Shown: positions 1-7,040 of the stretch, piece by piece | Layout: the number at the start of each line of letters is the position of its first letter | Position numbering within the stretch: the stretch's first letter is position 1 | Assembly: GCA_023246985.1 (NCBI GenBank) | Contig: JAHFHJ010000013.1 | Location: forward strand, 1-17,092 | DNA length: 17,092 nt | From: Candidatus Omnitrophota bacterium | GTDB lineage: Bacteria; Omnitrophota; Omnitrophia; Omnitrophales; Aquincolibacteriaceae | Direction of reading: 5' to 3' | Notes under the pieces: model-generated | Told to the model about the DNA's origin: nothing | What the model saw: the letters and a program-made list of their open reading frames with translations, nothing else | Database searches by the model: none | Made by a program: the position numbers and the translations under genes

Positions 1-1209
1 GGCGGCAACCAGACCGCCCTGCAGACAAGAGAGGAGCGAATTCGCGCCTAAACGGTTGGCGCCATGATATTGATAATCGCACTCGCCGGCCGCAAGAATG
101 CCCGGGATATTGGTCTGATGATCGGAATCAATATAAAGCCCTCCCATCGAATAATGCACGGACGGAAAAACACGCATCGGGACTTTGCTCGGGTCTTCGT
201 TCATGAATTTTTCATAGATTTCGAGAATGCCGCCCAGTTTCTCCTGCAAGGTCTTACGATCCACGTGAGAGATATCCAGATACACGAAGTCTTTGCCGTC
301 CACGCCCAGTTTGAGCTCACGGACTACTTTAAAGATCGCGCGGGACGCGATGTCACGCGGCACCAGGTTCTTGTATTTGGGATACCATTCCTCCAGAAAA
401 TACCAACGCTTTCCGTCCTTATAAGTCCAGACCCTCCCGCCCTCCCCGCGAACCGCTTCCGAGATCAAACGATTTTTATCCTCTCCCGAGATAGCCGTCG
501 GATGAACCTGAATGAACTCTCCGTTGGCATACCACGCGCCTTGCCGGTACAAAGACGCCGCCGCGGCGCCCGTGGAGATCATGGACATGGTCGAACGGCC
601 GTAGATCATTCCGCATCCGCCGGTGGCCATGACCACGGCATCGCCCCGAAACGAGCGGATCTCAAAAGTGGTCAGATCACAAGCGACGATCCCGCGGGAA
701 ATCCCGCGATCATCGATCACCGCCGATAAAAATTCCCATCCTTCGAAGCGGTGGACCCATCCTTCCACTTCATACCGGCGAACCTGTTCATCCAGCGCGT
801 AAAGCATCTGCTGTCCGGTGGTGGACCCGGCAAACGCCGTCCGATGAAACTGCGTACCGCCAAATTGCCTGAAATCGATCATCCCTTCCGGCGTTCGGTT
901 GAATTGAACGCCCATCCGATCCAGCATATAAACAAAACCGGGGGCATTTTTACACATTTCAAGAACCATGGGCTGGTTGGCTAGAAAATCACCGCCCAAA
1001 ATGGTCTCTTCAAAATGAATTTGGGGGGAGTCTCCTTCGTCTTGGGTATTGACCGACGCGTTGATGCCGCCTTGAGCGCAAACGGAATGCGACCGTTTGC
1101 AGGGGACCAGCGAGATCAGATCCACATGAAGGCCGGCTTCCGCGAGCTTGAGGGCGGCCATGAGACCCGCGAGACCGCCGCCGACGACAAGAATTTTATG
1201 GGGGGACAT
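1..1209 (-). CDS. sdhA: Succinate dehydrogenase/fumarate reductase flavoprotein subunit, C-terminus off the window
   Basis: This is the FAD-binding catalytic subunit that interconverts succinate and fumarate on the cytoplasmic face of the membrane complex. The first 403 residues are visible and run in frame to base 1; family members are about 630-640 residues, so roughly a third is missing. Seen: an N-terminal dinucleotide-binding GGGLAG motif (about residues 10-15), RSHSVCAQGGIN with His41 at the place of the covalent-FAD histidine, QVHPTAI, SEAVRGEGGRVW and HYSMGGLYID, which are active-site signatures of the family, and GANRLGANSLLSCLQGG near the edge. The ATG at 1209 lies one base after the sdhC stop codon; a weak GGTG stands in for a ribosome site, so coupling to sdhC is likely. 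Together with a B. subtilis-like sdhC this is a type B enzyme. Whether it mainly oxidises succinate or reduces fumarate cannot be told from sequence. Confidence 0.95.
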   Translation of the reverse strand, partial: MSPHKILVVGGGLAGLMAALKLAEAGLHVDLISLVPCKRSHSVCAQGGINASVNTQDEGDSPQIHFEETILGGDFLANQPMVLEMCKNAPGFVYMLDRMGVQFNRTPEGMIDFRQFGGTQFHRTAFAGSTTGQQMLYALDEQVRRYEVEGWVHRFEGWEFLSAVIDDRGISRGIVACDLTTFEIRSFRGDAVVMATGGCGMIYGRSTMSMISTGAAAASLYRQGAWYANGEFIQVHPTAISGEDKNRLISEAVRGEGGRVWTYKDGKRWYFLEEWYPKYKNLVPRDIASRAIFKVVRELKLGVDGKDFVYLDISHVDRKTLQEKLGGILEIYEKFMNEDPSKVPMRVFPSVHYSMGGLYIDSDHQTNIPGILAAGECDYQYHGANRLGANSLLSCLQGGLVAA

Positions 1210-1210
1210 T

Positions 1211-1858
1211 TTATTTCACCAAACGGATCAAGGCGTTCACGCCGATCATATAAAGCGCCAGACCGAGCAACGCGCAGGTCCCCCCGGAGATCCGACGGCT
1301 CAAAGCGCTCGTCGTAACGCCCCAGCTGATCAGAAAACCCCAGAGGCCGTTCGCGAAATGAAACATGACGGCCGTAAGCCCCAGAATATAAAACCAAAAA
1401 TTCACGGGATCTTGCATCAGGGCCGCCATCCGCGCGAAGCTGACCTCCGCGCCATAAAGAATGTTCGCGATCCTTGTTTGCCACACATGATAAATCACGT
1501 AAGCAAAGGTCCCGAGTCCCGTCCAGCGCTGCAGGGAATAAAGCCAGTTTTCGGGGTACGGATACCACGCGAGATTGTTTTTGCCCGTAACGGTCACATA
1601 AATACCGTAGCCGGCATGGTAAAGGATGGGGAGGCCGATGAAGGTGATTTCCATGAAAGCGACAAAAGGAAGACCCTGAAGAAAAGCGATTTGACGGTTA
1701 TAAGCCGCCGGTCCGCGCAGAATATAGAAGTTGGAGAACATGTGCTCCAGGAGAAAAAACCCTATCGGGAAGACTCCGGACAAAGAGTGCAGCCTCCTGA
1801 GGAAAAAATGCGGGGATATTCCTTCTTGATTTAGCGCGGCCATTTTCTCATTTCGCAA
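1211..1858 (-). CDS. sdhC: Succinate dehydrogenase cytochrome b558 subunit (type B, di-heme)
   Basis: This 215-residue membrane anchor binds two b hemes and handles the quinone. Five hydrophobic spans can be seen. It closely matches what I recall of Bacillus subtilis SdhC: RRLHSLSG near the N-terminus, ILYHAGYG, YVIYHVWQTRI and FHFANGLW. His39, His81, His124 and His167 line up with the four known heme ligands of the B. subtilis protein (His28, 70, 113, 155), so both hemes should be present. The N-terminus is about 11 residues longer. The start is uncertain between Met1 (1858, AAAAGG about 11 bases upstream) and Met6 (1843, only a weak GAG upstream). It lies 36 bases after sucD, and that gap holds two competing hairpins. 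No SdhD-like second anchor is present, as expected for type B. A di-heme anchor is compatible with menaquinone-linked use, which is family knowledge and not shown here. Confidence 0.95.
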   Translation of the reverse strand: MRNEKMAALNQEGISPHFFLRRLHSLSGVFPIGFFLLEHMFSNFYILRGPAAYNRQIAFLQGLPFVAFMEITFIGLPILYHAGYGIYVTVTGKNNLAWYPYPENWLYSLQRWTGLGTFAYVIYHVWQTRIANILYGAEVSFARMAALMQDPVNFWFYILGLTAVMFHFANGLWGFLISWGVTTSALSRRISGGTCALLGLALYMIGVNALIRLVK

Positions 1859-1870
1859 GTCGCCTTTTCC

Positions 1871-1899
1871 GGTGATTCCAATGCTGCGGCAAAATCACC
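1871..1899 (-). promoter_or_regulatory. Alternative hairpin in the sucD-sdhC gap
   Basis: GGTGATT (1871-1877 on the plus strand) and AATCACC (1893-1899) form a perfect 7-bp inverted repeat with a 15-base loop. In the minus-strand transcript it ends just before the GGAAAAGG that may be the sdhC ribosome site. Bases 1896-1899 are shared with the larger palindrome at 1896-1928, so the two hairpins cannot form fully at once. Any regulatory effect is inference. Confidence 0.4.
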
Positions 1900-2824
1900 C
1901 GATGCCAGACCCGGTCTGGAATCGGGTGCCCCGACACTTGTTTGCCGCCGCTGCTTTTTTTGCCAAAGCCTTTTGGACGAGCGCGGGGATCTCACGCGTC
2001 GTTTCGGCCACAAAAACTCCCGCGTCGCGCCAAGCCTTCATTTTTGAGTCCGCCGTCCCCTGTCCTCCGGAGATGATCGCGCCCGCGTGCCCCATGCGTT
2101 TGCCCGCCGGCGCGGTACGTCCCGAGATAAAACCGATCACGGGTTTTGTCATTTTTTTAATATACGAGGCCGCTTCCTCTTCAGCCGCGCCCCCGATCTC
2201 ACCCAGCAGGATCACGGCTTCCGTTTGGGGGTCCTTTTCAAAAAGAGGGAGTATCTCGATAAATTGGGTTCCAAGAATCGGATCGCCTCCCAACCCAACG
2301 CAGGTCGACTGCCCCAGCCCCACTTGGGTCAATTCATTCACGATCTCGTAAGTCAGTGTTCCGCTACGGGACGCCAGCCCGATAGAACCCTTCAGGAAAA
2401 TATGCCCGGGGAGGATCCCCAACTTTGTTTCCCCCACTGTGACCATCCCCGGCCCGTTAGGCCCGATCAACCGCACTCCCTTAGTCTGAGCAACGTGCGC
2501 GGCAAAAATCATATCCTGAGTGGGGATGCCTTCCGTAATAGCCACAATAAGTTGAAGGCCGGCTTCCACCGCTTCGCAAATAGCGTCTTTCGCAAAACGG
2601 GCCGGCACAAGCAGAACACTCGCCGCGGCCCGCGTCGCGGCAACGGCTTCACGAACATGATTGAACACGGGAACGCCGCACACGGTTTCGCCTTTTTTAC
2701 CGGGCGTGACCCCGCCCACGATCTTTGTTCCGTAGGCGATCATTTGCTCCGCGTGGAACGTCCCTTCACGGCCCGTGATCCCCTGAACGATCACCCGTGT
2801 TTCACGATTCGCCAGGATCCCCAT
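1895..2824 (-). CDS. sucD: Succinyl-CoA ligase alpha subunit
   Basis: This subunit binds CoA and carries the phospho-histidine in succinyl-CoA + (A/G)DP + Pi <-> succinate + CoA + (A/G)TP. Seen: VIVQGITGREGTFHA (12-25), GGVTPGKKGE (37-46), the CoA-site motif around 121-126, ASRSGTLTYE (151-160) and RMGHAGAI with active-site His246. At 309 residues it is about 20 longer than usual; the extra tail is encoded partly by the palindrome at 1896-1928 and looks non-homologous. The usual GPNCPG motif reads GPNGPG (Gly124 in place of the conserved Cys). The ATG at 2824 directly abuts the sucC stop codon with no gap, and AAGGG lies 7 bases upstream, so the pair is translationally coupled. Identification is firm; nucleotide specificity is not visible. 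Confidence 0.96.
   Translation of the reverse strand: MGILANRETRVIVQGITGREGTFHAEQMIAYGTKIVGGVTPGKKGETVCGVPVFNHVREAVAATRAAASVLLVPARFAKDAICEAVEAGLQLIVAITEGIPTQDMIFAAHVAQTKGVRLIGPNGPGMVTVGETKLGILPGHIFLKGSIGLASRSGTLTYEIVNELTQVGLGQSTCVGLGGDPILGTQFIEILPLFEKDPQTEAVILLGEIGGAAEEEAASYIKKMTKPVIGFISGRTAPAGKRMGHAGAIISGGQGTADSKMKAWRDAGVFVAETTREIPALVQKALAKKAAAANKCRGTRFQTGSGIG
1896..1928. repeat. 33-bp near-perfect palindrome over the end of sucD
   Basis: CACCCGATGCCAGACC (1896-1911) pairs with GGTCTGGAATCGGGTG (1913-1928) around a single central C. That gives 16 positions per arm with one mismatch (1904 against 1920). It encodes the last residues of SucD and contains most of the stop codon. In the minus-strand transcript it would be a very strong stem followed by ATTTT, a poor but possible terminator tail. 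It could be a REP-like mobile palindrome that entered the 3' end of the gene, a partial terminator or an mRNA-stabilising stem. The inverted repeat is certain; its role is not. Confidence 0.75.
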
Positions 2825-3958
2825 TTATTTTCCCTTCCCGATCCATGCCACGATCTTGCGCGCTCCCTCTTGCATGGACTGTACCGGAATAAGGTTTGTC
2901 TGGGCGATCAGCGCGCGACCTTCTTCGGTCCGCGTACCCGCCAGGCGAATCACCATCGGAACCTTGATATTCACTATCCGCGAGGCTTCGATGATCCCGC
3001 GGGCGACTTCGTCACAGCGGGTGATCCCGCCGAAAACATTGATGAAGATCCCTTTGACTTTGGGATCCATCAGAATCACTTCCAGGGAGTTGCGGACAAA
3101 TTCGGCTTTAGCGCCTCCGCCGACGTCAAGAAAATTGGCCGGCCGGCCGCCCGCGCGGCTCACTTCATCCATCGTGCCCATCACAAGGCCGGCCCCATTG
3201 CCGATAATGCCGATGTCCCCGTCAAGTCTTACATAGGCGATTTTGCGCCGATGGGCTTCCCGTTCGATCTCGTCCGTTTCGCTCTCCTCACTCAAAACCG
3301 CCATCTGCGGCTGACGGAAGAGCGCGTTGTCATCAATATTGATCTTCGCGTCGAGCACTTTATAGGCCTGCGAAGGGATCCAAGCGAGCGGATTGATCTC
3401 CGCCAGCTCGGCATCCATCTCCTTATAAATTTTTTCGAGCGTCAGAATGATCTTCTTCAAAGAATCGGCGCCCGGGACTTCCCGCTGTTGAAGAAAGCTG
3501 TCGATTTCCGGTTCGGAAAGAAAACGAGCGGGATCCAGATAAAGTTTCCTGATCGCCTCAGGTTTCGTAACGGCCAGTTCCTCGATCTCGACGCCGCCCT
3601 CCGCGCTGAGAAGCAATACGTTCCGCTTGCGCTGACGGTCCACGGCAATCCCCAGATAAAGCTCCTGCTCCGCTTCGCACTGTTCTTCAACCAAAACTTT
3701 TTGGACCATGAGTCCCTTTAAAGGCTTTCCAAGCAGCCGCCGGGCGGCCTCACGGGCCTCTTCGGGGGTATTGGCAAGTTGAATTCCGCCCGCTTTACCG
3801 CGCCCGCCGACATGCACTTGGGCCTTGACCACGACGGGCCCGCCGATTTTCCGGGCGATCGCGAACGCTTTTTCGGGAGAATCCGCCACCTGCCCCGACA
3901 AGACCGGGAGACCCTGACGCGCAAGAATCTCTTTTGCCTGGTATTCGTGTATTTTCAC
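2825..3958 (-). CDS. sucC: Succinyl-CoA ligase beta subunit (ATP-grasp)
   Basis: The 377-residue beta subunit binds the nucleotide and succinate and pairs with SucD. It begins with the family hallmark MKIHEYQAKEILARQGLPV. It then shows the ATP-grasp core VVVKAQVHVGGRGKAGGI (about 42-59), ELAEINPLAW with acidic metal-binding residues, DGDIGIIGNGAGLVMGTMD and the C-terminal FINVFGGITRCDEVARGI signature. Length is close to the usual 386-388. The start is GTG at 3958, overlapping the korC stop in a 4-base GTGA junction, with AAGGA about 7 bases upstream. That links its translation to the oxidoreductase that makes or uses succinyl-CoA. The next enzyme in the pathway, SucD, follows with no gap. Confidence 0.96.
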   Translation of the reverse strand: MKIHEYQAKEILARQGLPVLSGQVADSPEKAFAIARKIGGPVVVKAQVHVGGRGKAGGIQLANTPEEAREAARRLLGKPLKGLMVQKVLVEEQCEAEQELYLGIAVDRQRKRNVLLLSAEGGVEIEELAVTKPEAIRKLYLDPARFLSEPEIDSFLQQREVPGADSLKKIILTLEKIYKEMDAELAEINPLAWIPSQAYKVLDAKINIDDNALFRQPQMAVLSEESETDEIEREAHRRKIAYVRLDGDIGIIGNGAGLVMGTMDEVSRAGGRPANFLDVGGGAKAEFVRNSLEVILMDPKVKGIFINVFGGITRCDEVARGIIEASRIVNIKVPMVIRLAGTRTEEGRALIAQTNLIPVQSMQEGARKIVAWIGKGK

Positions 3959-4560
3959 TTTTTTTCCTTTTCAGCAAGGTAACGATCCGCTTCCTCAAAA
4001 CCTCTTTGAAGCGCTTTCAAATTGATCTCTTGAAAATTTTGGCGGACACTGGAGAGCAAAGTGGTCTTCACGGTCTCACGGCTCACAACATGACTGATGC
4101 CGACCAGAGCCCCCAAAGCCACCATATTGGCCACCAGGACATTTTGAAATTTCTCGATGGCGATCTGGGTAAATGGAACGGCGAGAAAATTTTTGAGGCC
4201 GGGGGGCGGCTCTTTGACAAAAACCGAATCGTAAATAGTGCTGCCGTCCTGCCTGAGATTGGGGAGCTGTTTTTGAAGCGCCTCCTGGGTCAACGCCAGG
4301 AGAAGGTCGATCTTCATGATCTTGGGATAATCGATCTCGCCCCGGCTGATCACCACCTCGCACCGGCTCGCGCCTCCGCGCGATTCAGGCCCGTAAGACT
4401 GCGTCTGCGTAGCGTTTTTTCCCTCCCGCAGGGCCGCTTTCGCCAAAACAATACCCGCCAGGAGGATCCCCTGTCCGCCGCTGCCCGAAATACAAATTTC
4501 GAGGCGGTCTTTAGGAAACTCGGGATTTTTCTTGAGTGAATCTTTGGATAAGTTTTCCAT
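3955..4560 (-). CDS. korC: 2-oxoglutarate:ferredoxin oxidoreductase gamma subunit
   Basis: This 201-residue protein is the gamma (POR_N-partner) subunit of a 2-oxoacid:ferredoxin oxidoreductase. Such complexes catalyse 2-oxoglutarate + CoA + oxidised ferredoxin <-> succinyl-CoA + CO2 + reduced ferredoxin. Seen: ICISGSGGQGILLAG (residues 22-36), the typical glycine-rich start of the fold, and SYGPESRGGASRCEVVIS (55-72), a diagnostic block. ATG 4560 is the only reasonable start before these motifs and has GGAAG five bases upstream, so the gene overlaps korB by 50 bases in another frame. Its stop overlaps the sucC GTG. Substrate assignment to 2-oxoglutarate rests on the sucCD neighbours and overall subunit layout. 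Other 2-oxoacids (pyruvate, branched-chain) cannot be formally excluded. Confidence 0.92.
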   Translation of the reverse strand: MENLSKDSLKKNPEFPKDRLEICISGSGGQGILLAGIVLAKAALREGKNATQTQSYGPESRGGASRCEVVISRGEIDYPKIMKIDLLLALTQEALQKQLPNLRQDGSTIYDSVFVKEPPPGLKNFLAVPFTQIAIEKFQNVLVANMVALGALVGISHVVSRETVKTTLLSSVRQNFQEINLKALQRGFEEADRYLAEKEKK

Positions 4561-5344
4561 ATTCTTCCGTATATTCCGGAGCTTGGCGCCGGAAAAGCTC
4601 CCCGATAATGTGTTTGCCTTTTAATTGTTCCGGGGTCATATTGCCCGCTTGCTGCACGCTCACCGCGTTTTCTTTCTGCCATTTCAACATATCCGCGGGA
4701 GCGGACATCTTGTTCATCCGGCCATAATACACGGGGCATCCCGCGATCACTTCGACAAGAGAAAAGCCTTTGTTCTGGATGGCCGCGACGATCAGATCGG
4801 GAATTTGAAGCGCATGAAAGGTCGTCGACCGGGCCACATAGGTTGCTCCGGCCGCTTCGGCGAGGCGACCCATATCGAATGCCCGTTCAAGGTTGCCGTA
4901 GGGCGCCGTCGCGGCAATGGCGCCTGCCGGCGTGAGCGGCGAATACTGCCCGCTTGTCATCCCGTAGGTACTGTTATTAAAAACGACCACGGTCAGATCC
5001 ATATTGCGCCGGGCGGCATGGATAAAATGATTGCCTCCGATCGCGGCGAGATCGCCGTCGCCCGTGATCACGATGACGGTCAGATCCGGCCGGGCCAATT
5101 TGACTCCCGTCGCAAAAGGAATCGCGCGGCCATGCGCGGTGTGGAGCGTATTAAAATCCACATACCCGGCGGAACGGGAAGAACACCCGATCCCTGAAAC
5201 CACGACCACTTTGTTCGGATCGAGTTGAAGTTTATCCACGCCGCGCAAAACGCCCCCGAGCACGATGCCGTTCCCGCATCCGGGGCACCAAATATGCGGC
5301 AATCGATTCGATCTTAAATATTTCTGAATATCCGCCACGGCCAT
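4511..5344 (-). CDS. korB: 2-oxoglutarate:ferredoxin oxidoreductase beta subunit (TPP and Fe-S)
   Basis: The 277-residue beta subunit binds thiamine diphosphate and one [4Fe-4S] cluster. Seen: HIWCPGCGNG (17-26), SGIGCSSR (50-57), the TPP/Mg motif GDGDLAAIGGNH (95-106) ending functionally at FNNSTYGMTSGQ (122-133), and IAGCPVYYG (201-209). Cys20, Cys23, Cys54 and Cys204 match the four cluster-ligand positions of this family. Length is normal. ATG 5344 follows the korA stop by two bases, with AAGGGGG about 9 bases upstream. The 3' end carries the korC start inside it (50-base overlap). YGMTSGQ with SPLTP is typical of Kor/Vor-type beta subunits. Confidence in the enzyme class is very high, and in the 2-oxoglutarate substrate good, because sucCD follow directly. 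Confidence 0.94.
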   Translation of the reverse strand: MAVADIQKYLRSNRLPHIWCPGCGNGIVLGGVLRGVDKLQLDPNKVVVVSGIGCSSRSAGYVDFNTLHTAHGRAIPFATGVKLARPDLTVIVITGDGDLAAIGGNHFIHAARRNMDLTVVVFNNSTYGMTSGQYSPLTPAGAIAATAPYGNLERAFDMGRLAEAAGATYVARSTTFHALQIPDLIVAAIQNKGFSLVEVIAGCPVYYGRMNKMSAPADMLKWQKENAVSVQQAGNMTPEQLKGKHIIGELFRRQAPEYTEEYGKLIQRFTQEKSRVS

Positions 5345-5346
5345 CG

Positions 5347-6510
5347 CTAACGTCCCCCTTCGTAAACGGTTTCGATCCCGCTCACAATTTCTTGGGGAGT
5401 GATGAAACAGCCGTTGGCAATGGCGACGGATTCGACGCGAATGCGGTCCGGCGCCGACCGTCTCACTTCATGGACCAGCATGCCAAGATTCATTTCGCAG
5501 ACAAGAACGGTTTTTACGTTTGGGGGAAGATTTTGGAATACTTCATCGGGAAAAGGCCAGACCGTGCCCGTTTTGATCCAACCCACTTTCAATCCTTTTT
5601 GCCGGGCCTCCCGGGCCGCCTCTTTCATGGAACGAACCGTCGATCCGCAGGAAAAAAGAACCACGCGGGCGTCTTCAAGGTCTCGGGACTCCACAAAAGT
5701 AATTTCTTTCCGGCTGCTTTCCACCTTTTGCATCAACCGCTTCAAAAGAGTTTCCGTCACCTGAGGACTGCCGGAAGGAAAGCCGGTTTCGTCATGGATC
5801 AGACTCGTGACGTTAAAACGGTAGCCTTCCCCGAAATTGGCCAAGCGCGGAACAAGTTCTCCTTCCTTGATCGCGTAAGGTTTGTATTTTTCAGGGGGTT
5901 GATCGGGCTTCAGCCGGTCCACGATCTTAATCGTTTCGGGGATTTGGATCTTCTCGCGCATGTGCGCGATAATTTCATCGGGCAAAAGAATGACGGGATT
6001 TCGGAGGGCTTCGGCAATATTAAAAGCGGCAACGGTCAATTCGTACATTTCCGTCACGGAAGAAGGCGACAAAACGACGATGGGATGATCCCCATGCGTG
6101 CCCCAGCGCGCCTGCATGATATCCCCTTGCGCCGGCGCCGTGGGAAGTCCGGTGCTGGGACCGCCCCGCTGCACGTTCACGATCACGCAGGGGATCTCGC
6201 ACAAACAACCCAGCCCGATCAGTTCCTGCATCAGTGAAAAACCAGGCCCGGAAGTGGCGGTCATGGATTTTCGGCCCGCCAGCGACGCCCCAAGGATCGC
6301 TCCGATGCTGGCGATCTCATCTTCCATTTGAATAAACGTCCCGCCTACTTTAGGAAGACGTTCGGCTAAAGCTTCCGCGATTTCCGTGGAGGGAGTAATG
6401 GGATATCCGGCGAAAAAGCGCATGCCGACATCCAGGGCGGCTTGGGCGCAGGCCTCATTCCCTTGCATGAGCATTGCTTGAGCGGAAACGGGCGGTATCA
6501 CGTGACTCAC
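5347..6510 (-). CDS. korA: 2-oxoglutarate:ferredoxin oxidoreductase alpha subunit
   Basis: This alpha subunit (387 residues from the chosen start) supplies the pyrimidine-side half of the TPP site and the transketolase-C-like domain. Seen: QGNEACAQAALDVGMRFFAGYPITPSTEIAE from about residue 16 (GYPITPSTE is the family signature), FIQMEDEIASIGAILGAS, TSGPGFSLMQE, NVQRGGPSTGLPT and QGDIMQARWGTHGD. The frame is open further upstream to an ATG at 6609, but that extension lies inside the ferredoxin gene and lacks family similarity. GTG 6510 is preferred: it forms a GTGA overlap with the korD stop and has a perfect AAGGAGG seven bases upstream. It acts with KorB, KorC and the KorD ferredoxin subunit in one cytoplasmic complex that is normally oxygen-sensitive. 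Confidence 0.94.
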   Translation of the reverse strand: MSHVIPPVSAQAMLMQGNEACAQAALDVGMRFFAGYPITPSTEIAEALAERLPKVGGTFIQMEDEIASIGAILGASLAGRKSMTATSGPGFSLMQELIGLGCLCEIPCVIVNVQRGGPSTGLPTAPAQGDIMQARWGTHGDHPIVVLSPSSVTEMYELTVAAFNIAEALRNPVILLPDEIIAHMREKIQIPETIKIVDRLKPDQPPEKYKPYAIKEGELVPRLANFGEGYRFNVTSLIHDETGFPSGSPQVTETLLKRLMQKVESSRKEITFVESRDLEDARVVLFSCGSTVRSMKEAAREARQKGLKVGWIKTGTVWPFPDEVFQNLPPNVKTVLVCEMNLGMLVHEVRRSAPDRIRVESVAIANGCFITPQEIVSGIETVYEGGR

Positions 6511-6767
6511 GAGCCTGCCTCCTTCGGCTGTTCCGCGCCGGAACCCAAGGGCTCCACTTTGATACAGAAATCCGGGCACCGGATCACGCAGAGCATGCAC
6601 CCGATACATTGATTGGGATCTTGCGCCTGAGATAACCCGAAAGTGTCCGCCTTAAACACCGCTTTGGGACAAAAAGCGATGCAAATCCCGCACTTTTTAC
6701 ACCATTCAGAACGGACGGTAACTTTGTAAGTTTTTTTCTGTTGATTGAGAGGCGGTTGTTCTTCCAT
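6507..6767 (-). CDS. korD: 2-oxoglutarate:ferredoxin oxidoreductase ferredoxin-like delta subunit, 2x[4Fe-4S]
   Basis: This small 86-residue ferredoxin has two classic cluster motifs: CKKCGICIAFCP (Cys23, 26, 29, 33) and CIGCMLCVIRCPDFC (Cys54, 57, 60, 64, plus an extra Cys68). Such delta subunits carry electrons between KorAB and free ferredoxin. It is the first gene of the kor-suc-sdh block. The start is uncertain. ATG 6767 gives a normal family length but its nearest AAGGAG (6786-6791) is 18 bases away. TTG 6782 is in frame and sits only 3 bases from the same AAGGAG. The frame stays open to an ATG at 6947, but those 60 residues do not look like ferredoxin and would span the predicted promoter and terminator. 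The stop overlaps the korA GTG. Confidence 0.9.
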   Translation of the reverse strand: MEEQPPLNQQKKTYKVTVRSEWCKKCGICIAFCPKAVFKADTFGLSQAQDPNQCIGCMLCVIRCPDFCIKVEPLGSGAEQPKEAGS

Positions 6768-6838
6768 TTTGAATTGAATCAATTTCTCCTTATATAAGTC
6801 CTGACGAAGGGATGCTCCATTCAGTTGAAGCTCCATAG

Positions 6839-6859
6839 AAAAAAAGGGGCCCGCCCCTT
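6839..6859 (-). terminator. Intrinsic terminator or attenuator in the korD leader
   Basis: Read on the minus strand, AAGGGG-CGGG-CCCCTT forms a 6-bp stem with a 4-base loop and is followed by five more T, the classic form of a Rho-independent terminator. It lies about 70 bases upstream of korD and downstream of the candidate promoter at 6919-6947, so it may be an attenuator. It might instead simply end transcripts coming from the zinc-ribbon gene that stops at 7041. A GAAAGGGG segment just inside the predicted transcript start could pair with CCCCTTT of the terminator as a competing structure. Confidence 0.6.
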
Positions 6860-6918
6860 CCCCTCGATCCTGCGACGGTACTAACCCCACAACAGAGGAA
6901 GAACCCCTTTCCAAGAGT

Positions 6919-6947
6919 AATGTAGCAAAGAAGCGCGGCAAAGCCAA
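6919..6947 (-). promoter_or_regulatory. Candidate sigma70-type promoter for the kor-suc-sdh operon
   Basis: On the minus strand TTGGCT (6947-6942) and TACATT (6924-6919) are 17 bases apart. TACATT is preceded by TGC, an extended -10 element. Each hexamer matches 4 of 6 consensus bases. The predicted transcript start near 6912 would leave a leader of about 145 bases containing the terminator at 6839-6859. The surrounding 273-base gap (6768-7040) contains no recognisable gene. Read by eye only. Confidence 0.45.
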
Positions 6948-7040
6948 GGTAAAGATCGGCGAAAAACGTATGGCCGTTATGGAACGGATCGCAGGCAGTG
7001 ACCGCGGGGGTTTTCATAACTTCAGTTTATCCACAATGGA

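Noticed and set aside
2087..3721. 544-codon plus-strand frame opposite sucD/sucC
   Set aside because: It is antisense to two genes with intact conserved motifs; its His/Arg/Pro/Phe-rich composition is typical of a shadow frame.
6511..6609. N-terminal extension of KorA to an ATG at 6609
   Set aside because: It lies inside korD, lacks family similarity, and a GTG with a perfect AAGGAGG and GTGA overlap is present at 6510.
6839..6912. Short stable RNA gene (tRNA, SRP RNA or similar) between the kor promoter and terminator
   Set aside because: No tRNA cloverleaf, CCA end or SRP-type conserved loop could be found; a leader with attenuator explains the elements better.
6768..6947. N-terminal extension of the KorD ferredoxin to an ATG at 6947
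   Set aside because: The extra 60 residues do not resemble a ferredoxin and would span the predicted promoter -10 box and the terminator.
6790..7017. 75-codon minus-strand frame between the zinc-ribbon gene and korD
   Set aside because: It lacks a ribosome site, its sequence is Cys/Gly/Phe-rich without a known motif, and it covers the promoter and terminator.
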